Shown here piece after piece: positions 1 to 7,346 of a DNA stretch of 64,000 bases. A program made the position numbers and the translations under genes. Source of the stretch: Streptomyces rubradiris (GTDB lineage Bacteria > Actinomycetota > Actinomycetes > Streptomycetales > Streptomycetaceae); contig NZ_BNEA01000001.1 in NCBI RefSeq assembly GCF_016860525.1, positions 62,001-126,000 on the forward strand, read 5' to 3'. Position 1 is the stretch's first letter, and the number at the start of each line of letters is the position of its first letter. Below the pieces are notes generated by a model. The model did no database searches. It saw only the letters and a program-made list of their open reading frames with translations, and had not been told where the DNA came from.

Positions 1-462
1 GGCCTGACCGGTGTCCTGTACGACGCCGAGGGTGTCATCGTGCCTTCCCGTGAGCGCCGTGGGTCGCGTAGACCGAGTGCTGTGGCCGGTGCGCACCGGT
101 TCGAGGCCGGGGTGAGGAAGCTGCTGCGGAGCCGGGGGGCGACGGCCGTCCCGGTGATGGTCCGCGACCTGGACGGCATCGCGAGCGTGTTCCTGACGGA
201 CCTCGCCCGTGACGCGGCCATGGTCGTCCGCGAGGGCGGGGTCAAACGTTTCGGTACGGTCGCCCTGGTGACGCCGGGCGAACCGGTCCCTCCGCCGCTC
301 CTCAAGGACCCGCTCCTGGCCCTGTCCACCCGCAAGGGGGACAGGCGGACCATCGGCAGGGACGACGTCCTGGCCGCCACCACGATGCAGTTGTCCGGCG
401 GAGTGAGGCAACGAGCCCTCACCGAAGCACGCGAGGCGACACGGAACGCTCCGGCCGGCTGA
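1..462 (+). CDS. Unidentified protein, C-terminal part (cut by window edge)
   Basis: The frame is open from base 1 to the TGA at 460-462, so this is probably the 3' end of a longer gene. A GTG at position 40 is the first possible internal start. The visible protein is basic at its beginning (RERRGSRR) and then has mixed alpha/beta-like sequence (AVPVMVRDLDGIASVFL, FGTVALVTPGEPVPP) with no motif I recognise. It ends 44 nt inside the convergent GH88 gene, so the two 3' ends overlap. I cannot assign a function. Confidence 0.5.
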   Translation, partial: GLTGVLYDAEGVIVPSRERRGSRRPSAVAGAHRFEAGVRKLLRSRGATAVPVMVRDLDGIASVFLTDLARDAAMVVREGGVKRFGTVALVTPGEPVPPPLLKDPLLALSTRKGDRRTIGRDDVLAATTMQLSGGVRQRALTEAREATRNAPAG

Positions 463-1732
463 GCTGCCGGACGGCCGAGGACGGCTGTGACAGGTCGATC
501 GCCCGGTCCACGTCCGCGGGGCGGAGCACTCGCAGGATGCCTTCGAGGAGGTAGTAGTCGGCGTAGGGCAGCGAGATCTCGATGCCGTCCTCCCCCGGAC
601 GGTTGCGGGTGCAGCGGGCCACGACCGCCTCCGCCCGGGCCGAGTTCCTGGTCAGGCACGTCTCCGCGAGCGCGGTGAGGATGCGCAGCGCCACGTCCCG
701 GTAGGCGCGCCGGCCGGTCGCCGCGTGCAGGTCCAGCAGGCCGCACGCCATGACGGCCCCGGCGGAGGCGTCCTTGATGTCGTACGGCTGCTGCGGCGCC
801 CGGTAGTCCCAGACGGGAACGTGGTCCGGGGTCAGCGCCTCGATGGCGTAGTCGGCGAGTCTGCGCGCGGTGTCCCGGAACCCGGTGTCGCCGGTCCTGC
901 GGTACATGGTGGTGAACCCGTAGATGCCCCACGCCTGCCCCCGCGACCAGCAGGAGGAGGCGGCGTAGCCCTGCACCGTGGCGGGGCCGAGGGGCGCGCC
1001 GGTGTCCGGGTCGAAGTCGTACACGTGCGGGGTCGAGCCGTCCGGGCGGGGGAAGACACGCTGGGCGGTCTTCGCGTGCGCCACCGCGATGTCCAGGTAG
1101 GCGGGGTCACCGGTCTCCCTGCTCGCGAACGCCAGCAGGTCCAGGTTCATCATCGTGTCGATGATGACGCGGCCGGCGTTGGCGGTGTCGTGCAGCGCGC
1201 CCCACGCCCGGATGAACCCGCCGCGCGGGTTGTAGCGCCGTACCAGGGAGTCCGCCGCGCGTAGGGCGCCGGTGCGCCACTCGTCGTCACCGGTCAGCCG
1301 CCAGGCGGTGACCCAGGAGGGGTAGAAGAGGAAACCCAGGTCGTGGGTGGTGGTGTCGGTCTGGCGGGGGGCCAGGTTCCGGGCCGACTCCACCGCCCGG
1401 GCGCGGAAGGTGTCGTCCCCGCTGTACAGGTACGCCATCCACAGCGTCCCGGGCCAGAAGCCGCCCACCCAGTCCCCGCCGCGCGAGTACGTCCACTTCT
1501 CGAACTTGGTGCCGACCGGGAAGCCGGTCACGCGGGGCGCCACTGCGCGGACCTTCGCCACCGCGTAGTCCGCGGCAGCGCTCAGCGCACGCGGAATCGC
1601 GCCCGTCCCCGCCGGTCCGGCCGCCCCCGCGGGTCCGGCCGCCGCCGCGGGTGCCGCCGACGCCTCCGTGGCCGGTCCCACGGCCGCCGCACCCGCCGCC
1701 GTGACCAGCAGCGCACGCCGGGAAACGCTCAT
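419..1732 (-). CDS. Secreted glycoside hydrolase family 88 (unsaturated glucuronyl hydrolase-like)
   Basis: A 437-aa protein. The ATG at 1732 gives MSVSRRALLVTAAGAAAVG, a twin-arginine signal followed by an Ala/Pro/Gly-rich linker to about residue 50; the open frame continues upstream but codes nothing signal-like. The rest reads as an (alpha/alpha)6 barrel of the GH88/GH105 type: RGGDWVGGFWPGTLWMAY near residue 85, DTMMNLDLL in the middle (the region of a conserved Asp) and SRGQAWGIYGF. Family members hydrolyse unsaturated uronyl residues left by polysaccharide lyases, so a role outside the cell in glycosaminoglycan, alginate or pectin fragment breakdown is likely. No lyase or transporter lies next to it. 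A perfect 16-bp palindrome lies 87 nt upstream of the start and may control it. Confidence 0.85.
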   Translation of the reverse strand: MSVSRRALLVTAAGAAAVGPATEASAAPAAAAGPAGAAGPAGTGAIPRALSAAADYAVAKVRAVAPRVTGFPVGTKFEKWTYSRGGDWVGGFWPGTLWMAYLYSGDDTFRARAVESARNLAPRQTDTTTHDLGFLFYPSWVTAWRLTGDDEWRTGALRAADSLVRRYNPRGGFIRAWGALHDTANAGRVIIDTMMNLDLLAFASRETGDPAYLDIAVAHAKTAQRVFPRPDGSTPHVYDFDPDTGAPLGPATVQGYAASSCWSRGQAWGIYGFTTMYRRTGDTGFRDTARRLADYAIEALTPDHVPVWDYRAPQQPYDIKDASAGAVMACGLLDLHAATGRRAYRDVALRILTALAETCLTRNSARAEAVVARCTRNRPGEDGIEISLPYADYYLLEGILRVLRPADVDRAIDLSQPSSAVRQLSRPERSVSPRVLR

Positions 1733-1818
1733 GCTCGCCCTCCCACTCCGTCGTGTTCGAGAGAAAGTCGGCTGAGCTTGGCACATCATCACATCACATG
1801 TACACCCACGTGTGCGAA

Positions 1819-1834
1819 GTTCATGTACATGAAC
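1819..1834. promoter_or_regulatory. Perfect 16-bp palindrome upstream of GH88 gene
   Basis: GTTCATGTACATGAAC is a perfect inverted repeat centred on TGTACA in the 325-nt gap between the GH88 start (1732) and the next gene (2058). It is AT-rich compared with the surroundings. Its position suits an operator for the leftward GH88 gene, possibly for a GntR- or LacI-type repressor; no such regulator is encoded in this window. The rest of the gap (1733-2057) shows no gene. Confidence 0.5.
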
Positions 1835-2057
1835 GAATCTGTGCATGCCCGCCGCACGGCGTGAACGCCATGAACCGCGAACCGGGCTTCGCGGACGCGC
1901 CGTTCCGAGCCGGCCGCTGCCACGCGCCACTCACCGCCCCCGCCCCGCCCCCGTCGGCCGGTGTCACCACCGCCGGTCCGCGCTCCACCGCCGCCGGGCG
2001 GCGAACGGGTCCGGGAAATCGGTCGATGCGCCCCACGCGCGCTGCTAGCTTGCGGGT

Positions 2058-2717
2058 GTGGACCTCTTCCAGCACTCCTGGACCGCCCTGCGCACGGCCG
2101 TGGCCCGTCTCGCCGACGAGGACTTCGCGCGGCCGTCCGGCTGCGCCGGCTGGCTCGTCCGCGACCTGGTGTGCCATCTCGTCATCGACGCCCAGGACGT
2201 ACTGATCACCCTCGTGACACCCGCGTCGGGCGAGCCGACGCACGACGCGGTGACCTACTGGCACGTCACGGACACACCGCCGGCCGGCGACGACCCGCTG
2301 GACGCGCTCACGGTCCGGCTGGCCGCCGCCTACGAAGACCCCGGACTGCTCAAGTTCCATCTGGACGACGTCGGTTCGGCCGCCGGACGCGCGGCGGAAC
2401 TGGCCGATCCCGCACTGCGGGTGAGCACCCAGGACATGGTCCTCACCACCGGCGACTACCTCTCGGCGTACGTCCTGGAGTGGACCCTGCACCACTTGGA
2501 CCTGGTCGCACACCTCCCCGACGCCGAGCTGCCGCCCGCCGAGGGCCTCGCCCGGGCGCGCGCGATGCTGGAGCGGATCGCCGGGTCGCCCTTCCCCGCG
2601 TCCTGGTCCGACGAGGACGCGCTGCGGATCGGCACGGGGCGCCGGACCCCGACCGACACCGAACTGACCGGACTCGGCGACCGGCCCGGCAGGCGACTCC
2701 CGCTCGTCCTCGGGTGA
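2058..2717 (+). CDS. Maleylpyruvate isomerase N-terminal domain / DinB-fold protein
   Basis: A 219-aa protein starting at GTG 2058. It has the pattern of the mycothiol-dependent maleylpyruvate isomerase family: WTALRTAVARLADEDFARPSGCAGWLVRDLVCHL at the N-terminus (the His of CHL is a usual metal ligand), and a second helix ending EWTLHHLDLVAHL whose His-x3-Asp is the other ligand set. The fold is a four-helix DinB bundle; family members use mycothiol or bind a divalent metal, but the substrates of most actinobacterial paralogues are unknown. It stands alone, with a divergent GH88 gene upstream and a convergent lipoprotein gene downstream. Confidence 0.8.
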   Translation: MDLFQHSWTALRTAVARLADEDFARPSGCAGWLVRDLVCHLVIDAQDVLITLVTPASGEPTHDAVTYWHVTDTPPAGDDPLDALTVRLAAAYEDPGLLKFHLDDVGSAAGRAAELADPALRVSTQDMVLTTGDYLSAYVLEWTLHHLDLVAHLPDAELPPAEGLARARAMLERIAGSPFPASWSDEDALRIGTGRRTPTDTELTGLGDRPGRRLPLVLG

Positions 2718-2820
2718 GTTCCCGGGGGCTCCCGGTGAGTTACGGGTGGGGCCCCGGCCCGGACGCCCGGTGAGCTCCGGATGGGGCCCCGGCCCGGACG
2801 CCGGGTGAGTTCCTGGTGGG

Positions 2821-3561
2821 TCACCTCGTCCCGCATCCCGGGTAGAACGGCGTCAGGCCCGCGTGCGGGAGGCGGGCCGGCGGGTGGTGACCGGTGGCCC
2901 CGGCGTCCGTGGTGTACGCGCGGGTGCCGGCCCGCAGTCCGGTGCGCGGGTCGCCGAGCCGGGCCTCGAACACATACACCCCGTCGCCCGCGTAGGTGTA
3001 GGCCGCCAGGTCGGGATACCGGTCGTGGTTGTGGTCGGCCACCGCGATGTCCTGCGTGGCGCCCAGGTCGAGCCGTACCGTGCGCCGGCTGCGGCCGGTG
3101 CCGGAGAAGGGGCCCAGTCGCAGTTCGGCCACGCGGGGCGGGACCGGGTCGTCACCGCCCTGGGCGCGCCCGGCGACCACGGCCAGGTCGCTCCAGCCGT
3201 CCTGGTCGAAGTCCGCCACGGCGGCGCGGACATACCGCTGCCGGTTCCCCGGGCGGTCGGCCAGTCCCCGCGCCGGGACGGCCCGTTCGCGGCCCGAGCC
3301 GGTGCCGAAGGCGATGGTCAGCCGGGCACCGCGGTGGGAGGGGTCCGTGATCCGGTCCGGGCGGCCGTCGTTGTCCACGTCGGCGATCAGGTCCCCGGAG
3401 CCGGTCAGGCACGCGGCGACGGCGGAGGGGCCGGCCGGGCGCGGCGGGGGCTGCCCCAGGGAGTCCTCGCACCCGGCGCACAGCAGCAGGCCGGCCAGGA
3501 CCACGGCCGCGCGGGTACGGCGCCCCGCCCGGGGAGTACCGGTGTGCCCGCGCGTCGCCAT
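2821..3561 (-). CDS. FG-GAP/VCBS repeat lipoprotein
   Basis: A 246-aa secreted protein. After a basic stretch the signal peptide AAVVLAGLLLCAGC ends in a lipobox-like Cys near residue 31, so it is probably lipid-anchored on the outer face of the membrane. Three calcium-binding FG-GAP/VCBS loops follow: DVDNDGRPD (about residue 61), DFDQDGWSD (about 118) and DHNHDRYPD (about 178). That is fewer than the seven blades of a full propeller, so it is either a partial propeller or has unrecognised blades. Proteins of this type are often carbohydrate- or surface-binding; no partner gene is adjacent. Confidence 0.7.
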   Translation of the reverse strand: MATRGHTGTPRAGRRTRAAVVLAGLLLCAGCEDSLGQPPPRPAGPSAVAACLTGSGDLIADVDNDGRPDRITDPSHRGARLTIAFGTGSGRERAVPARGLADRPGNRQRYVRAAVADFDQDGWSDLAVVAGRAQGGDDPVPPRVAELRLGPFSGTGRSRRTVRLDLGATQDIAVADHNHDRYPDLAAYTYAGDGVYVFEARLGDPRTGLRAGTRAYTTDAGATGHHPPARLPHAGLTPFYPGCGTR

Positions 3562-3727
3562 GAGCAGGCATCCTAGCCACAGGACTTACGGCGCACGGCA
3601 GTTGGGGGGCGGCCCGCTCCCCCGGCGCCATTGTCGTCAGGGGTCCGCGCGGCCCTGCGGTGGCTGGGGGCGCCGGACGTCGAACTGCGCGGCCACTCCG
3701 GGCTCGTCCACACAGCAGCCGTCCTTC

Positions 3728-3988
3728 ATGGGCCCGGACCCGAACGCCTGCTCCACCGGCTACGACAACTTCTCCTGCGACCACGGCCTCGGCACCGGCA
3801 TGGAGACACATACCGCGCTCGCCGACACCATCTACACACACGACGAACGGCGGCTGCTGGCCGACCTGTTCCTCCCGTCCGAGGTCCGCCGGCAGGACAA
3901 GGGGGTCACCTGGCGGCAGACCGCCCGACTGCCCGACTCCGCCTCCCCCGCCCCCGGAGTTCGCCGGGCGACCCTGGCCCGGGGCTGA
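3728..3988 (+). pseudogene. Possible gene fragment, Cys-containing secreted-protein-like
   Basis: In the 511-nt gap between 3562 and 4072 one plus frame reads MGPDPNACSTGYDNFSCDHG and continues THDERRLLADLFLPSEV before turning low-complexity. Its residue composition (Asn, Tyr, Asp, Cys) looks like real protein and not like a shadow frame. There is no clear ribosome site and no signal peptide in front, so I read it as the 3' remnant of a lost gene. Function unknown. Confidence 0.25.
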
Positions 3989-4020
3989 CCGTCGTGTCCG
4001 TGCGTCACGAAAGGTGAGAA

Positions 4021-4060
4021 CGGGTTAACTCACCCGTATCATCCAGGTGTCGCACCACAA
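4021..4060 (+). promoter_or_regulatory. Putative promoter/operator of the coiled-coil gene
   Basis: The segment just before the 4073 gene is less GC-rich than its surroundings. It contains an inverted repeat GGTGAG (4014-4019) and CTCACC (4029-4034) around a GGGTTAA core, followed by TATCAT, a plausible -10 hexamer, about 30 nt before the ATG. A ribosome site GGAGG follows at about 4060-4066. Confidence 0.35.
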
Positions 4061-4072
4061 GCGGAGGTAGAT

Positions 4073-4723
4073 ATGCCGGAAACCGCTGGGCCCGTCACCG
4101 AATTGGCCTCTCAGTACGTCAGCCAGGTGACCAAGGACCTAGAGCAGAACGTCAAGGAACAGGACCGCGTCACCGCGGAGATCGCCGCGTTGCAGGAGCG
4201 GTTGGCCGCACTCCAGCACGACCACGCCATTTTGCTGAACATGCAGCAGGCGCTCGGCATCGCGGCCCCGGTCGCGGGCGCGGTCGTGCCCGCCCCGCGC
4301 GGGAAGGACGGCGGCGCCCGACGCCCCGACACCAAGAAGCCGGGGGCGAAGAAGCCCGCCGCCAAGAAGCCGGCGGCCCGGAAGCCGGCGGCCAAGAAGC
4401 CGGCGGTCAAGAAGGCCCCGGCGCAGCCCGCACAGCCCGCGCAGCCCGCGCAGCCCGCGCAGCCGACGCTCGTCGAGCTGGTCCGCCAGTACCTGACCGA
4501 GCAGAACGAGCCGCGCTCCGCCGCGGAGGTCACCGAGGCGCTGGACCGCGCGTACCCCGAACGGGCGGTGCAGACGAAGGTCGTGCGCACCACTCTGGAG
4601 AACCTCGTGGCCCGAGGCGGCGCGCACCGCAGCAAGCAGGGCTCGTCCGTCTTCTACACCGTGGCCGCCGAACCGGCTCCGGAGACGGCCGGGAACGCGG
4701 AAGGCGCCGACCCCGCCCAGTGA
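4073..4723 (+). CDS. Coiled-coil, Lys/Ala/Pro-repeat protein with C-terminal winged-helix-like domain
   Basis: 216 aa, no signal peptide. Residues 15-60 form a heptad coiled coil (VTKDLEQNVKEQDRVTAEIAALQERL). Residues 88-115 are a histone-H1-like run of (A)KKPAAKKPAARKP units. Residues 116-131 are PAQPAQPAQ repeats. Residues 132-196 look like a small helix-turn-helix/winged-helix unit (LVELVRQYLTEQNEPRSAAEVTEALDRAYP then VVRTTLENLVARGGAHRSKQGSSVFYTV). The basic tail plus HTH suggests DNA binding, perhaps a nucleoid or regulatory role with dimerisation through the coiled coil. This is inference; I do not recognise a characterised orthologue. It is monocistronic, with its own upstream promoter-like sequence. 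Confidence 0.75.
   Translation: MPETAGPVTELASQYVSQVTKDLEQNVKEQDRVTAEIAALQERLAALQHDHAILLNMQQALGIAAPVAGAVVPAPRGKDGGARRPDTKKPGAKKPAAKKPAARKPAAKKPAVKKAPAQPAQPAQPAQPAQPTLVELVRQYLTEQNEPRSAAEVTEALDRAYPERAVQTKVVRTTLENLVARGGAHRSKQGSSVFYTVAAEPAPETAGNAEGADPAQ
4334..4465 (+). repeat. In-gene AKKP and PAQ codon repeats
   Basis: Tandem short repeats inside the coiled-coil gene: imperfect 15-nt units coding (A)KKPA up to about 4417, then 9-nt units coding PAQ to about 4465. Copy number is likely to vary between strains by slippage. Confidence 0.7.
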
Positions 4724-4767
4724 GGCCCGGCCGCCTCCCGCGGGGCCCCTCGCCCAGGGCCCGTCAC

Positions 4768-5664
4768 TCAGGCGGACGGCGCCTCGGCTTCGCCGAAGCT
4801 GGCGAAGTAGGCGGCGGCCATGTCCTCGTCGGCGTGGCCCTGCGCGGCGGCGCGCTCCAGGCGTGCGGCGCTCGCGGCGGCCACGTCCAGGCGCACACCG
4901 TGCTCCTCGCCCGCCCGGACGATGAGCCGGGCGTCCTTGACGGCGGTCGCCACCGAGAACTGGGCGGGCGTCAGTTCGTCGTCCAGGATGAGCCGGCCCT
5001 TGGCGCGCAGGTAGCCCATGTCGAGCGGGCCGCCGGCGATGGCGTCGAAGAAGTTCTGCGGGTCCACGCCGAGCGCCTTGGCCAGGGCCAGCGTCTCGCC
5101 GGTGGCGGCGGTGGCCGCGACGACCCAGCTGTTGGCGACCAGCTTCAGCCGGGTCGCGGTGCCGGCGGTGCCGTCCTCGCCGGTCCACACGGTACGGCTG
5201 CCGGTCGCGTCGAACACCGGGGCGACCACGGACCGGTGCCCGGCCGGGCCCGCGGCGAGGACGAGGAGCTGTCCGGCCTCGGCCGGCTGACGGGTGCCCA
5301 GCACCGGCGCGTCGAAGAACACCAGGCCGTGTTCGCCGGCGAAGGCCGCAAGGTCGCCGAGGGCCTCGGTACCGGCGGTGCTGCACTGCGCCCAGACGGT
5401 GCCGGGGCGCAGCGCGGGGGCGGCCTCGCGCATGGTGTCCAGGGCTGCCGGGCCGTCGTAGAGCATGGTCAGCACGACGTCGGCGCCGTCGACGGCCTCG
5501 GCGGGCGTGCCGGCGACCAGCACGCCGTCGGCGGTGAGCGGTTCGGCCTTGGCGCGGCTACGGTTCCAGGCGCGCACGGTGTGTCCGGCGCGGGCCAGGT
5601 TGCGGGCCATCGCGGCCCCCATGATGCCGGTGCCCAGGACGGTCACGGTGAGCGTGTCGGTCAT
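4768..5664 (-). CDS. NAD(P)-dependent beta-hydroxyacid dehydrogenase/imine-reductase-like oxidoreductase
   Basis: 298 aa. The N-terminal Rossmann fold opens TVLGTGIMGAAMARNLARAGH (G-x-G-x-x-G near residue 11) with NRS after beta-2, which favours NADP(H). The substrate loop DAPVLGTRQPAEAGQL sits where the family has DAPVSGG near residue 118. KLVANSW carries the usual catalytic Lys near residue 174, and the C-terminal helical domain follows. The length matches 3-hydroxyisobutyrate dehydrogenase relatives. The substrate cannot be read from sequence; imine reductases, which usually replace this Lys, are less likely. It is transcribed alone, away from the CPBP gene, with AAAGGAAG just before the ATG. 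Confidence 0.85.
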   Translation of the reverse strand: MTDTLTVTVLGTGIMGAAMARNLARAGHTVRAWNRSRAKAEPLTADGVLVAGTPAEAVDGADVVLTMLYDGPAALDTMREAAPALRPGTVWAQCSTAGTEALGDLAAFAGEHGLVFFDAPVLGTRQPAEAGQLLVLAAGPAGHRSVVAPVFDATGSRTVWTGEDGTAGTATRLKLVANSWVVAATAATGETLALAKALGVDPQNFFDAIAGGPLDMGYLRAKGRLILDDELTPAQFSVATAVKDARLIVRAGEEHGVRLDVAAASAARLERAAAQGHADEDMAAAYFASFGEAEAPSA

Positions 5665-5910
5665 GACATCAACTTCCTTTGCTCATAGGCGTTTTACGGG
5701 CCGGCGGGCATGCCTCACGGGAGAGGGCACGGCTCCGCCCGCGGAGCCGGTCTTCCACCGGCCGACCGCACACCCTTGCACACCACCCGCGCCGCTCGCC
5801 GTCGTGTCCACGGACGGGCCGTGCACGGCGGTCCCATGACGCACACCGAGCCCGGACCGCGGCCCGTCGCCGTCCCCGTGGGCCGACGGACGGACCCGCC
5901 GGTGCGCCGC

Positions 5911-7209
5911 TCACCCGCTGCCCGTGGTGTCCTCCCCGGTGCCCGCCGACCCGGCCGGGCGGCCCGTGTCCGACCACGGCGCGGCAGCCCCCGGGTGGGC
6001 GGTCCCGGACGGCGGCACGGGGGCGCCGGCCGCCGGGTGACCGGGCCACTGTCCGGGCAGCGGACCGTGCGGATGACCGGGCCACTGTCCGGGCAGCGCA
6101 CCGTGCGGATGACCGGGCCACTGTCCGGGCAGCGCACCGTGCGGGTGAACCGGTGCCTGTCCGGGCGCTGTACCGTACGGGTGAACCGGCACCTGCCCGG
6201 CCACGGAACCGTACGGGTGAACCGGCCATGGCCCGGGTGTCACACCGTACGAGTGCGCCGGCCACTGTCCGGGCACCGCGCCGTAGGGGTGGGCCGGGGG
6301 CAGCGGGGCGGGGGCGGTGCGGTCCAGTCGGCGGCGGCGCAGCCACCACGCCACGGCCGCCGTGTACAGCACGATGCCCGCGCCGTCGAGCACGGCCATC
6401 TGCCAGCCCGCGTCGGCCGCGGTGTCGTCACTGGCGAGCCCGTCCACCACGGCGGCCGACACACCGAAGGCCAGAAGGTTGTTGACGGCGTGCAGGGCGA
6501 TGGCCGCCTCCAGTCCCCCCGTCCGCCAGGTCAGCCACCCCGCGCACACCCCGAACACCAGCAGGTCGGCGAAGCCCCACACGGTGCCCCAGCCGTGGGC
6601 GGCGGCGAACAGCACGGCCTGGGGCACCGACGCGGCCCACGGCGACCGCAGGAACGCCCCCGCCGTCTGCGCCAGCCAGCCACGGAAGACGTACTCCTCG
6701 GCCGCCGCCTGCAACGGCACCAGCACCAGCAGCATGGCCAGGGCCCGCCCGAAGGCCGGCCAGCCCACCCACTGGCTCTCCGCCTCGCCGCCGTCCGAGG
6801 GCAGCAGGAGCATGGCGCCCATCGCCAGGGCGAGGACCGGCACGGCCGTCAGCACACACAGCCCGAGCCAGCGCAGGCGCAGCCGCCCGGTCACCGAGGA
6901 GACCGTGCCTGCCGGGCGCCGGCCGATCCAGCGCACGGTCAGCAGCAGCACGGGTATGCCCACCGCGATCGACAGCAGGTCCAGCGCGGTACCCGAGACG
7001 GGCCCGAACTCCGGCCAGCCGTCGGCATCCTCGGGATAGCCGAGGGCCACGCCCAGGACCAGGAAGCAGAGCATGAGGACGAGCACGGCGAACACATAGC
7101 CCACGCCCACGACCAGGGTCCCGAGCAGCGGGCGCCACCACTGGTAGCGCGGCGTCAGACGGGCCAGACGGTGGTACGGGAGCTGCTCGGCGAGCGGTGG
7201 CTGTGTCAT
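5911..7209 (-). CDS. CPBP-family intramembrane metalloprotease with repetitive C-terminal tail
   Basis: 432 aa from the ATG at 7209; the frame runs further upstream without membrane-protein character. Six to eight hydrophobic helices cover residues 28-290. The CPBP (Abi/CAAX protease) motifs are intact: EEYVFRGW at 171-178 (two Glu and the Arg), the His at 205 in AAAHGWG, and H240 with N243/N244 in ALHAVNN. After a last helix and an Arg cluster (WWLRRRRLDR) comes a cytosolic tail of seven 12-residue units of the type HPHGALPGQWPG, then a Pro/Gly/Ala-rich end. Family members cut prenylated or other membrane substrates or handle bacteriocins; the substrate here is unknown. It diverges from the sensor kinase gene at 7347. 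Confidence 0.85.
   Translation of the reverse strand: MTQPPLAEQLPYHRLARLTPRYQWWRPLLGTLVVGVGYVFAVLVLMLCFLVLGVALGYPEDADGWPEFGPVSGTALDLLSIAVGIPVLLLTVRWIGRRPAGTVSSVTGRLRLRWLGLCVLTAVPVLALAMGAMLLLPSDGGEAESQWVGWPAFGRALAMLLVLVPLQAAAEEYVFRGWLAQTAGAFLRSPWAASVPQAVLFAAAHGWGTVWGFADLLVFGVCAGWLTWRTGGLEAAIALHAVNNLLAFGVSAAVVDGLASDDTAADAGWQMAVLDGAGIVLYTAAVAWWLRRRRLDRTAPAPLPPAHPYGAVPGQWPAHSYGVTPGPWPVHPYGSVAGQVPVHPYGTAPGQAPVHPHGALPGQWPGHPHGALPGQWPGHPHGPLPGQWPGHPAAGAPVPPSGTAHPGAAAPWSDTGRPAGSAGTGEDTTGSG
6040..6291 (-). repeat. Seven tandem 36-bp repeats in the CPBP gene
   Basis: Seven in-frame 36-nt units encode HP(H/Y)G-xx-PGQWP-x. The three units nearest the 3' end of the gene are almost identical at DNA level, while those nearer the membrane domain have diverged. 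This suggests recent expansion from the 3' side. It is not a CRISPR array: there are no unique spacers. Confidence 0.85.
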
Positions 7210-7346
7210 GCCGTCAGCCTGCCAAAACCCCGCGGGTTTGCCATCGGCCCACGGCAGGAGCGGTGTCTCTACCCCTGGTTGGGGACGCACCTCCACCCCG
7301 GGGCCGGTGCCCACCGCACCGAGCGGCCCTTACGCTCGTCGGCGAC

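Noticed and set aside
6040..6291. CRISPR-like periodic repeat
   Set aside because: Period 36 bp with no spacers; all units are codons of one protein tail.
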